Part shown: positions 1-5,147 of the stretch, one piece after another
How positions within the stretch are numbered: position 1 is the stretch's first letter
How the letters are laid out: each line of letters begins with the position of its first letter
Origin: Pseudorhodoplanes sp.
GTDB taxonomy: Bacteria > Pseudomonadota > Alphaproteobacteria > Rhizobiales > Xanthobacteraceae
Direction of reading: 5' to 3'
NCBI GenBank assembly: GCA_008933495.1
Contig: WBUW01000232.1
Location: forward strand, 1 to 5,518
Length of the DNA stretch: 5,518 bases
Program-made: the position numbers and the translations under genes
The notes under the pieces: generated by a model
What the model was told of the DNA's origin: nothing
Databases searched by the model: none
Seen by the model: the letters and a program-made list of their open reading frames with translations, nothing else

Positions 1-357
1 GGTAAAACCCTGCTCCGGGCCGATGATGTGCACGATGCCCTGGCGGCGGTCGAATTCGTCGTAATACTCGATGCCGAAATCCTTCGCGTTCTGCGCCAGC
101 GTCTTGATCTGCTCGGCGCTTTCGGGGTCGGGATTGGGCAATTTGCGGTTGGAGGTCGGCACGTTGTGATCGACCACGGCCAGCGTCTTTCCCGGCGCGC
201 GCACCTTGCGGCCGGCCGTGCGCAGGCCCTCGAAGGCCTGCGGCGAGGTCACCTCATGCACGAGATGGCGGTCGATATAGATCAGACAGGTGCCGTCGTC
301 CTGCCGGTGGACGACGTGGTCGTCCCAGATTTTGTCGTAGAGCGTGCGCGGTTTCAT
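1..357 (-). CDS. leuC: 3-isopropylmalate dehydratase large subunit, N-terminal part (runs off the window)
   Basis: This is the first 119 codons of LeuC, the Fe-S (aconitase-family) subunit that with LeuD isomerises 2-isopropylmalate to 3-isopropylmalate in cytoplasmic leucine synthesis. The protein opens MKPRTLYDKIWDDHVV, followed by DGTCLIYIDRHLVHEVTSPQ, then FEGLRTAGRKVRAP and VDHNVPTSNR. These are hallmark N-terminal LeuC blocks. The cluster-binding cysteines lie further on and are outside the window. The frame is open to the window edge. The ATG at 357 fits the usual family start, but there is no convincing Shine-Dalgarno just upstream. It lies 251 bp after rplS on the same strand, with a hairpin between them, so it probably has its own promoter. 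Family identity is very secure; the regulation is inference. Confidence 0.96.
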   Translation of the reverse strand, partial: MKPRTLYDKIWDDHVVHRQDDGTCLIYIDRHLVHEVTSPQAFEGLRTAGRKVRAPGKTLAVVDHNVPTSNRKLPNPDPESAEQIKTLAQNAKDFGIEYYDEFDRRQGIVHIIGPEQGFT

Positions 358-403
358 GGCGTTGGAACTCGGTTTTTGATGGAAAGCGGGCGTGGCGGAG
401 AAA

Positions 404-418
404 GCGCGCTTTGCGCGC
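404..418 (-). other. GC hairpin followed by TTT in the leuC upstream region
   Basis: Read on the minus strand, GCGCGC, a three-base AAA loop and GCGCGC form a perfect 6-bp stem, directly followed by TTT. It starts 11 nt after the stop of a short ORF (540-430) and ends about 46 nt before the leuC ATG. It could be a weak intrinsic terminator, an attenuator stem or a chance GC palindrome. The T tract is only three bases, so terminator function is uncertain. Confidence 0.3.
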
Positions 419-436
419 CGGCGAGGCGCTCAAAGA

Positions 437-469
437 CCGGCCAAAATCGCCGCCGTCATCCGGCCAAAA
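437..469. repeat. Short direct repeat, two copies of CCGGCCAAAA
   Basis: The 10-mer CCGGCCAAAA occurs at 437-446 and again at 460-469, 23 bp apart, in the non-coding stretch upstream of leuC. On the leuC strand it reads TTTTGGCCGG. The roughly two-turn spacing would suit a regulator binding two sites on the same DNA face, but nothing identifies a protein and chance is possible. Confidence 0.35.
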
Positions 470-547
470 AACCGTCCCGGCAGGCGCGCATGGTCCTGCA
501 GAACGATCGTTCGCGGTATCGAGGCCCAAAAGACCATCATGTCGGCA

Positions 548-575
548 AATATAGCGAGCGTCTCGGGCGCCGCAA
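548..575 (-). promoter_or_regulatory. Weak candidate sigma-70 promoter for leuC
   Basis: On the minus strand TTGCGG (575-570) is followed after 16 nt by TATATT (553-548). The -10 is reasonable and the -35 keeps only TTG of the consensus. A start site about 7 nt downstream would fall at or next to two consecutive ATG codons at 540-535, leaving a leader of about 180 nt before leuC. The call rests on sequence resemblance only. Confidence 0.25.
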
Positions 576-580
576 ATGCG

Positions 581-602
581 GCATAGCGCGGAGGCGCTAT
601 GC
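581..602 (-). terminator. Hairpin just after the rplS stop, likely 3' end or processing structure
   Basis: A perfect 9-bp inverted repeat, GCATAGCGC and GCGCTATGC, flanks a 4-nt loop. It begins 6 nt after the rplS TGA. The position and strong stem fit the end of the ffh-to-rplS transcript. Only ATTT follows shortly after, not a full U tract, so it may be a weak intrinsic terminator or a structure that blocks 3' exonucleases. Confidence 0.5.
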
Positions 603-608
603 GCCGCC

Positions 609-1007
609 TCACTCGGCGACGGCCTTTTGCGCCTCGCCTTCGCCGTGATGCGACTGCACCTCGGTGATGCGCGCCTTCTTGCCGCGGCGCGAGCGCAGGT
701 AATAGAGCTTGGCGCGCCGCACCTTGCCCCGGCGCACGACCTTGATGGAGTCGATCATCGGGGACAGCAGCGGGAAGACGCGTTCCACGCCTTCGCCGTA
801 GGAAATCTTGCGCACGGTGAAGCTCTCGTTCAGGCCGTGGCCGGAACGGCCGATGCACACGCCCTCATAGGCCTGCACGCGGGTGCGCTCGCCTTCCTTG
901 ACCTTGACGTTGACCAGAACGGTGTCGCCCGGCTCGAAGTCGGGAATCTCTTTCTTGGACGAAAGCTTCGCCACCTGTTCTTTTTCGAGTGTCTGGATGA
1001 GGTTCAC
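609..1007 (-). CDS. rplS: Large ribosomal subunit protein bL19
   Basis: This 132-residue protein is bL19, which sits at the 30S-50S interface and contributes to inter-subunit bridges. The family signatures are intact: the N-terminal helix MNLIQTLEKEQ, the basic and acidic strand FEPGDTVLVNVKVKEGERTRVQAYEGV (residues 25-50), the diagnostic SGHGLNESFTVRKISYGEGV (55-74), ERVFPLLSP, and KVRRAKLYYLRSRRGKKARI (95-114). The length is slightly over the usual 115-120 because of a short Glu/Ala-rich tail. The start codon is GTG, supported by GGAGA seven bases upstream. It is the last gene of the ribosomal cluster, 147 bp after trmD. A 12-bp tandem duplication lies in its leader. Identity is certain. 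Confidence 0.98.
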   Translation of the reverse strand: MNLIQTLEKEQVAKLSSKKEIPDFEPGDTVLVNVKVKEGERTRVQAYEGVCIGRSGHGLNESFTVRKISYGEGVERVFPLLSPMIDSIKVVRRGKVRRAKLYYLRSRRGKKARITEVQSHHGEGEAQKAVAE

Positions 1008-1014
1008 GGCGAAA

Positions 1015-1019
1015 TCTCC
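1015..1019 (-). promoter_or_regulatory. Shine-Dalgarno supporting the GTG start of rplS
   Basis: GGAGA on the minus strand lies 7 nt before the GTG at 1007. The protein from this GTG begins exactly with the bL19 consensus N-terminus, so the non-ATG start is the right one. Confidence 0.75.
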
Positions 1020-1021
1020 AA

Positions 1022-1050
1022 GTCTTTATCGGCGTCTTTATCGGCGTCTC
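1022..1050. repeat. 12-bp tandem repeat in the rplS leader
   Basis: GTCTTTATCGGC occurs at 1022-1033 and again at 1034-1045, and a third copy starts as GTCTC at 1046-1050. On the transcribed strand the unit reads GCCGATAAAGAC. The last full unit ends 2 nt before the rplS ribosome-binding site GGAGA. It looks like a recent slippage duplication and may vary between strains. Confidence 0.7.
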
Positions 1051-1080
1051 GACCGAAGCGGTTTGGCGTCCAACCCGCGC

Positions 1081-1099
1081 CCGCGCCGTCGCGGCGCGG
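1081..1099 (-). other. GC hairpin in the trmD-rplS gap
   Basis: CCGCGCC and GGCGCGG form a perfect 7-bp stem with a 5-nt loop, about 55 nt after the trmD stop. No U tract follows, so an intrinsic terminator is unlikely. It may be a pause, processing or stability element between trmD and rplS, or a chance result of high GC. Confidence 0.3.
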
Positions 1100-1154
1100 C
1101 CTTGGTCTGCCCTGTCAGGATTGGCGGGATTTCTAATGCAAAGCGCGCCGCTTG

Positions 1155-1874
1155 TCACGTCTCGGGCGGCGGTTTCTTGGCTCCGGTCCGGCGCGCGAGA
1201 TAGGCCTGCCAGAGGTCGGGCCGGCGCTCCCGGGTGAGCTTTTCGGCCTGTTCGCGGCGAAAATCCGCGATTCTTGCGTGGTTTCCGGACAGCAGGACCT
1301 CGGGGACCGGGCGGTCCTCGAAGCGCGGCGGGCGCGTATAGTGCGGATATTCCAGGAGCCCCCCCGAGAAGCTTTCCTCGGTGCCGGAGGCCTCGTCGCC
1401 CATGACGCCGGGCAGCAGCCGCACGCAGGCATCGAGCAGGACGAGCGCGGCGATTTCGCCGCCCGAGAGCACATAGTCGCCGACCGACACCTCCTCGAGG
1501 CCGCGCGCCGCGATGACGCGCTCGTCCACGCCCTCGAAGCGTCCGCAGACGATAATGACCCCGGGACCGGCGGCGAGTTGCGTCACGCGCGCCTGCGTCA
1601 GCGGCGTCCCGCGCGGGCTCATCAAGAGGCGCGGGCGGCCCTCGGCCGTGACCGAGTCGATCACCCTCGCCAGCACGTCGGCGCGCATCACCATGCCCGG
1701 TCCGCCGCCGGCGGGCGTGTCGTCGACCTGCCGGTGCACGCCGAGACCGAAATCGCGGATGTCGATTGTTTCGAACGCCCAGCGCTGCGCTGCGAGCGCC
1801 TTGCCGGCAAGGCTTTGTCCGAGCGGTCCCGGGAACATGCCGGGGAAGATGGTGAGCACGCTGGCGCGCCACAT
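1155..1874 (-). CDS. trmD: tRNA (guanine-N1)-methyltransferase, m1G37 synthase
   Basis: TrmD transfers methyl from S-adenosylmethionine to N1 of G37, 3' of the anticodon, preventing +1 frameshifts. It is a cytoplasmic SPOUT-family dimer with a trefoil-knot SAM site. Visible motifs in the 239-residue protein are VDDTPAGGGPGMVM (50-63), LLMSPRGTPL (83-92), the knot segment VCGRFEGVDERV (109-120), EEVSVGDYVLSGGE (127-140), LLPGVMGDEASGTEESF (153-169), LLEYPHYTRP (173-182) and VLLSGNH (193-199). R152 matches the catalytic Arg154 of the E. coli enzyme. The residue aligned with catalytic Asp169 is Glu167, which I believe is common in alphaproteobacteria. The ATG at 1874 lies 2 nt after the NADAR stop and has no strong Shine-Dalgarno, so translational coupling to the upstream gene is likely. 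Identity is certain. Confidence 0.98.
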   Translation of the reverse strand: MWRASVLTIFPGMFPGPLGQSLAGKALAAQRWAFETIDIRDFGLGVHRQVDDTPAGGGPGMVMRADVLARVIDSVTAEGRPRLLMSPRGTPLTQARVTQLAAGPGVIIVCGRFEGVDERVIAARGLEEVSVGDYVLSGGEIAALVLLDACVRLLPGVMGDEASGTEESFSGGLLEYPHYTRPPRFEDRPVPEVLLSGNHARIADFRREQAEKLTRERRPDLWQAYLARRTGAKKPPPET

Positions 1875-1876
1875 GA

Positions 1877-2353
1877 TCAGCGGCCCGTCTTGTGCGTGTT
1901 GTCGCGGACCGCGGCCGCCGCGGCCCGCAACTCAGCGCGGATGCGTTCCATGATCCTGCCGAGCCGGTTCTGACCGGCGCCGTCGGGTCCGCTACCCCAA
2001 TAATTGTCGTGCGCCGCCGCCTCCATGATGTCTTCGTCGCCGGTCGACAAGAGAAGTGCGCGCAACGGCGCGTGCAATTCGAACTTGCGGCGCACGGCGC
2101 GATACATGACCTCGTCCTTCACCGCCTGCCAATCGGGCCGCATCCGGTCACGATATTGGTCGGCGAGGGTCTTGGCGGCGAGCGGCTGCGGCGCGTTGCG
2201 GATCATTGTTTTCAGATCAGGATCGGTGAATTTTTGCGCCTGATAATAATGCTCGGTCGTCGGCCAGTGCAGGCCGTCGAAATCGACCGGGAACGCTGAG
2301 AAATTGGAGAATTCACGATAGCGCTCGGACTGGGAGGAAAACCGGATCGCCAT
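1877..2353 (-). CDS. NADAR family protein (YbiA-like, DUF1768/COG3236)
   Basis: The 158-residue protein carries all the main NADAR blocks: EFSNFS (14-19), WPTTEHYYQAQKF (30-42), MRPDW (71-75), VKDEVMYRA (78-86), LLSTGD (101-106) and DNYWGSGPDGAGQNRLG (116-132). The length is normal for a stand-alone member. NADAR proteins act on N-glycosidic bonds: COG3236 members were reported to hydrolyse early riboflavin-pathway intermediates, and other members remove ADP-ribose from guanine bases. The sequence does not say which applies here. The start is at 2353, not the in-frame ATG at 2368, because GGAGG lies 6 nt before 2353 and the family N-terminus fits. It lies 42 nt after rimM and its TGA is 2 nt from the trmD ATG, so it is part of the ribosomal operon, where this family is not a standard member. 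The Ala/Arg-rich tail (140-158) is unconserved. Family is secure; role is open. Confidence 0.93.
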   Translation of the reverse strand: MAIRFSSQSERYREFSNFSAFPVDFDGLHWPTTEHYYQAQKFTDPDLKTMIRNAPQPLAAKTLADQYRDRMRPDWQAVKDEVMYRAVRRKFELHAPLRALLLSTGDEDIMEAAAHDNYWGSGPDGAGQNRLGRIMERIRAELRAAAAAVRDNTHKTGR

Positions 2354-2359
2354 GCAGTC

Positions 2360-2364
2360 CCTCC
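2360..2364 (-). promoter_or_regulatory. Strong Shine-Dalgarno deciding the NADAR gene start
   Basis: GGAGG on the minus strand is 6 nt upstream of the ATG at 2353. The alternative ATG at 2368 has no such site and would place the Shine-Dalgarno inside the coding sequence. Confidence 0.8.
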
Positions 2365-2395
2365 ACATTGCCGCGCCGCGGCCGCAACGCTCTGT

Positions 2396-3076
2396 CTAGT
2401 CTTTCAGCCAGTCCGCCGGCGGATCGATCACGAGGCGGCCGGCGGCAAGATCGACCACCGGTACCGCGGCTTCGTTGAAAGGCAGCATGGCCGTCTTGCC
2501 GCCGGCGAGCCGGATTTCGAGAATGTCGCCGGCCCCGAAATTCTGCACCGCGATCACCTCGCCTTTCAGCTCGCCGCCCGCCGTTGCGGCCTCAAGCCCG
2601 ATCAGGTCGGCATGATAGAAAGTCGCCGCGTCCTCGGGCGCGGGCAGGCGGGCGCGCGGAACATAGAGCTTCAGGTTGCGCAGCGCATCGGCCGCCGCGC
2701 GGTCATTCAGTTCGCGAAAGCGGACGATGAAATGATCCTTGGCGGCGCGCAGCGATTCGATCTCGAACGCGCGTGCGCCGTCCTCGCTCTGCAATGCGCC
2801 GTATTGCGCAACCGCATCCGGCCGTTCGGTGAACGACCACAGCCGCACCTCGCCCTTGAGCCCGTGCGCGGCGCCGATCTGCGCCACGCAGACCCGCTTG
2901 CTTTCGCCCCTCTCTCCTGGCGGGAGAGGGGTGGCGAGCGAAGCGAGCCGGGATGAGGGGTCGTTGCGCGTCGCCGGTTCAGGCCCCTCACCCGGTGCTC
3001 GCCTGCGGTTCGCACCACCCTCTCCCGCAAGGGGAGAGGGTTTTCCAGTGCGCTGCGAGGGTGTCCGCGGCGCCAT
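2396..3076 (-). CDS. rimM: Ribosome maturation factor RimM with repeat-derived N-terminal insertion
   Basis: RimM binds uS19 in the 30S head and assists late maturation of the 16S 3' domain. The RimM domain starts at residue 61 (RVCVAQIGAAHGLKGEV), with LWSFTERPDAV (79-89) and LNDRAAADALRNLKLYVPR (123-141). The C-terminal PRC-barrel-like part has YHADLIGLE (154-162), NFGAGDILEI (179-188) and MLPFNEAAVPVVD (197-209). At 226 residues it is longer than the usual 165-190. The excess is residues 13-57, encoded by a dispersed palindromic repeat (2906-3040). Without them the protein would be about 181 residues, with a normal short N-terminal tail. I find no in-frame ATG, GTG or TTG between the repeat and the domain, except a GTG inside the first strand that would delete family residues. 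The ATG at 3076, 9 nt after the rpsP stop, is therefore the likely start. It has no clear Shine-Dalgarno, so coupling to rpsP is probable. Confidence 0.94.
   Translation of the reverse strand: MAPRTPSQRTGKPSPLAGEGGANRRRAPGEGPEPATRNDPSSRLASLATPLPPGERGESKRVCVAQIGAAHGLKGEVRLWSFTERPDAVAQYGALQSEDGARAFEIESLRAAKDHFIVRFRELNDRAAADALRNLKLYVPRARLPAPEDAATFYHADLIGLEAATAGGELKGEVIAVQNFGAGDILEIRLAGGKTAMLPFNEAAVPVVDLAAGRLVIDPPADWLKD
2906..3040. repeat. Multi-hairpin dispersed palindromic repeat inside rimM
   Basis: The element is bounded by two strong hairpins: CCCCTCTC/GAGAGGGG (2907-2914 with 2924-2931) and CCCTCTCCC/GGGAGAGGG (3018-3026 with 3032-3040). The arms of the two hairpins can also pair with each other. 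Internal stems are TGAGGGG/CCCCTCA (2954-2960 with 2984-2990) and GGTGC/GCACC (2994-2998 with 3012-3016). This arrangement and wording match an intergenic repeat family that I recognise as very common in Bradyrhizobium-like genomes. It carries no transposase gene, so it is a REP/MITE-type non-autonomous element. It spans about 135 bp, or 45 codons, and stays open in the rimM frame, coding for a Pro/Gly/Arg-rich segment that begins PSPLAGEGG and ends PLPPGERG. Confidence 0.85.
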
Positions 3077-3085
3077 GCGCTGATG

Positions 3086-3457
3086 TTAGCTCGCCGCCGG
3101 GGCGGCGGGAGCAGGCGCCGCGCTCGCGGCCTTGGCGGCTTCTTCGGCGCGCGCCTTGCGCGCCTTGCGCGGGACCGCCTTTTCCGGATTGGTGCGCTTC
3201 GGACGCTTCATCACGCCGGCCTCGTCGAGGAAGCGCATGATACGGTCGGACGGCTGCGCGCCTTTCGCGAGCCAGCCCTTGATCTTGTCGAGGTCGAGCT
3301 TCAGGCGTTCCTTGTTGTCCTTCGGCAGCAGCGGATTGAAGAAGCCGAGCCGCTCGATGAAGCGGCCGTCGCGCGGGCTGCGCTTGTCGGCTGCGACGAT
3401 GTGATAGATCGGACGTTTCTTGGTGCCGGCACGGGCCATGCGAAGTACGACGGGCAT
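3086..3457 (-). CDS. rpsP: Small ribosomal subunit protein bS16
   Basis: bS16 binds 16S rRNA early in 30S assembly. The 123-residue protein has the conserved core: a first strand MPVVLRMARAGTKKRPIYHI (1-20), VAADKRSPRDGRFIERLG (21-38), FFNPLLPKDN (39-48), RLKLDLDKIKGWLAKGAQPS (51-70) and a domain end near VMKR. Residues 88-123 form a basic then Ala/Pro-rich tail (NPEKAVPRKARKARAEEAAKA and beyond), a length and style seen in alphaproteobacterial S16. The ATG at 3457 is backed by AAAGGA about 8 nt upstream. It lies 9 nt before rimM. Only 27 nt separate its start from the 116-bp repeat upstream, so it must be transcribed through that repeat or from a promoter inside it. Identity is certain. Confidence 0.98.
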   Translation of the reverse strand: MPVVLRMARAGTKKRPIYHIVAADKRSPRDGRFIERLGFFNPLLPKDNKERLKLDLDKIKGWLAKGAQPSDRIMRFLDEAGVMKRPKRTNPEKAVPRKARKARAEEAAKAASAAPAPAAPAAS

Positions 3458-3484
3458 TGCAGGTTTCCTTTCTTGATCAGCGTT

Positions 3485-3600
3485 GTGTCCCGGATGCAGT
3501 GCAGCGTGTAGCGGTGCGCTGCTGATCCGGGTCCGTTACGGGTTGGAACGATCCCGGGTCTGCGGCGCGCCACGTTCGTGTTGCGCCGCGCCCGGGACAC
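3485..3600. repeat. Dispersed palindromic repeat with terminal inverted repeats between ffh and rpsP
   Basis: The element is flanked by perfect 9-bp terminal inverted repeats, GTGTCCCGG (3485-3493) and CCGGGACAC (3592-3600). It contains two large stem-loops. The first pairs CCCGGAT (3489-3495) with ATCCGGG (3525-3531), and CAGCG with CGCTG inside. The second pairs TCCCGGG (3552-3558) with CCCGGGA (3591-3597), then GCGGCGC (3562-3568) with GCGCCGC (3583-3589), ending in CACG-TT-CGTG (3571-3580). I recognise this style as a second repeat family abundant in Bradyrhizobium and relatives, unrelated in sequence to the one in rimM. There is no coding capacity. It fills most of the 153-bp gap, starting 10 nt after the ffh stop. 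Confidence 0.85.
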
Positions 3601-3610
3601 CGACATCTCC

Positions 3611-5134
3611 TCATTTTTTCTTCCCCAGTCCCGGAAAGCCCGGCGGCAGTTTCGGTCCGCCCAGTCCGGGCAGCGCGCCCGGCAGGCCGGGGAAATTCGG
3701 CGGCAAACTCGGCATGGTCGGCGGCATGCCGCCGCCCGCTTTCATCTGTTCGGCCATCTTCTGCATTTCTTCGGCCGACGGGATGCCGCCGCCCATTCCC
3801 ATTGCGGCGGCGATCTGTGCCATCGGTCCGCGCTTGGCGCCGCCCATGGCCTTCATCATGTCGGCCATGCCGCGATGCATCTTCAAAAGCCGGTTGATCT
3901 GCTCCGGCGAGGTGCCGGAGCCGGCCGCGATGCGCTTCTTGCGGCTGGCCTTGAGGATGTCGGGATTGCGCCGCTCCTGCGGCGTCATGGAATCAATGAT
4001 CGCGACCTGACGCTTGAGCATGGAATCGTCAAGATTGGCGGCGGCAAGCTGGTTTTTCATCTTGGCGATGCCGGGCATCATGCCCATCAGGCCGGACATG
4101 CCGCCCATCGCCTTCATCTGCATGAGCTGTTCGCGCAGGTCGGACAGATCGAAGGCGCCCTTGCGCATCTTCTCGGCCGCCGCGCGCGCCTTCTCGGCGT
4201 CGATATTGGCGGCCGCCTTCTCCACCAGCGAGACGATGTCGCCCATGCCGAGAATGCGGCCGGCGATGCGCGCGGGATCGAAGCTCTCGAGCGCGTCCAT
4301 CTTTTCGCCGGTGCCGATCAGCTTGATCGGCTTGCCGGTCACCGCGCGCATGGAGAGCGCGGCGCCGCCGCGTCCGTCGCCGTCCACGCGCGTGAGCACG
4401 ATACCGGTGAGGCCGACGCGCTCGTTGAACGAGCGGGCGAGATTGACGGCGTCCTGGCCGGTCAGGCTGTCCGCCACCAGCAGCACCTCATGCGGACTGG
4501 CCGCGCGCCGCACCTCGGCGGCTTCGCTCATCATCGCTTCGTCGAGCGTGGTGCGGCCGGCGGTGTCGAGCAGGACCACGTCGTAGCCGCCGAGCCGGGC
4601 GGCCTGCAGCGCGCGCTGCGCGATCTGCACCGGCGACTGGCCCGCGACGACCGGCAGCGTCTCGACGCCGACCTGCCGGCCGAGCACGGCGAGCTGCTCC
4701 ATCGCCGCCGGGCGGCGGGTGTCGAGCGAGGCCATCAGCGTCTTGCGCTTGGCGAAGTCGGTCAGGCGCTTCGCGACCTTGGCGGTGGTCGTGGTCTTGC
4801 CGGAGCCCTGCAGCCCGACCATCATGATCGCGACGGGAGCCGGCGCATTGAGATCGATCGTCTGCGCATCGGCGCCGAGCATCGCCACGAGCTCGTCGTG
4901 CACGATCTTGACCACCATCTGGCCCGGCGTAACCGACTTGATCACCTCGACGCCGACCGCGCGTGCGCGCACGCGCTCGATGAAGGCGCGCGCCACGTCG
5001 AGCGCGACATCGGCCTCCAGCAGCGCGCGGCGCACTTCGCGTAACGCCGCATCCACGTCGGCAGCCGAAAGCGCGCCGCGCCGCGTCAGGCGGTCGAGGA
5101 TGCCTCCGAGCTTTTCCGACAGGGTGTCGAACAT
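3611..5134 (-). CDS. ffh: Signal recognition particle GTPase Ffh (SRP54)
   Basis: Ffh binds 4.5S RNA and signal peptides emerging from the ribosome, and docks with FtsY to target membrane proteins. In the 507-residue protein an N-terminal helical bundle (1-95) is followed by the G domain: P-loop GLQGSGKTT (107-115), LDTRRPAAMEQL (137-148), DTAGR (190-194), the TRVDGDGRGGAA box (248-259) that replaces the textbook TKxD as in other alphaproteobacteria, and GTGEK (274-278). The methionine-rich M domain runs from about 300 to 440 and includes the RNA-binding SRKKRIAAGSGT (397-408). The tail (about 445-507) is Met, then Gly/Pro-rich, with repeated LPPxFPGL-like units and a KKK end. It is longer than the 453-residue E. 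coli protein. The ATG at 5134 has AAGGA 8 nt upstream. It is first in the operon, and a candidate promoter lies about 160 bp upstream. Confidence 0.98.
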   Translation of the reverse strand: MFDTLSEKLGGILDRLTRRGALSAADVDAALREVRRALLEADVALDVARAFIERVRARAVGVEVIKSVTPGQMVVKIVHDELVAMLGADAQTIDLNAPAPVAIMMVGLQGSGKTTTTAKVAKRLTDFAKRKTLMASLDTRRPAAMEQLAVLGRQVGVETLPVVAGQSPVQIAQRALQAARLGGYDVVLLDTAGRTTLDEAMMSEAAEVRRAASPHEVLLVADSLTGQDAVNLARSFNERVGLTGIVLTRVDGDGRGGAALSMRAVTGKPIKLIGTGEKMDALESFDPARIAGRILGMGDIVSLVEKAAANIDAEKARAAAEKMRKGAFDLSDLREQLMQMKAMGGMSGLMGMMPGIAKMKNQLAAANLDDSMLKRQVAIIDSMTPQERRNPDILKASRKKRIAAGSGTSPEQINRLLKMHRGMADMMKAMGGAKRGPMAQIAAAMGMGGGIPSAEEMQKMAEQMKAGGGMPPTMPSLPPNFPGLPGALPGLGGPKLPPGFPGLGKKK

Positions 5135-5147
5135 TCCGGCTTTCCTT

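Noticed and set aside
28..648. 206-codon plus-strand frame across leuC and the rplS end
   Set aside because: It is antisense to a clear LeuC N-terminus and continues into non-coding DNA, with no recognisable protein features.
865..1872. 335-codon minus-strand frame spanning trmD and the start of rplS
   Set aside because: It overlaps trmD and rplS in another frame, and its Arg/Ala-rich translation is typical of a shadow frame.
2354..2368. Upstream ATG start for the NADAR protein at 2368
   Set aside because: It has no Shine-Dalgarno, while GGAGG sits at ideal spacing for the ATG at 2353, where the family N-terminus also begins.
2368..2388. GC-rich imperfect palindrome between rimM and the NADAR gene as a terminator
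   Set aside because: The pairing is imperfect, no U tract follows, and the gap is only 42 nt, so an internal terminator is not supported.
3611..3620. T-run near the ffh end suggesting a terminator
   Set aside because: The T-run is on the plus strand and encodes the KKK end of Ffh on the minus strand, so it gives A, not U, in the ffh transcript.
3578..5044. 488-codon open frame on the plus strand opposite ffh
   Set aside because: It is antisense to a certain ffh and its translation is His/Arg/Ala-rich with no domain features. This is the usual mirror frame of a high-GC gene.
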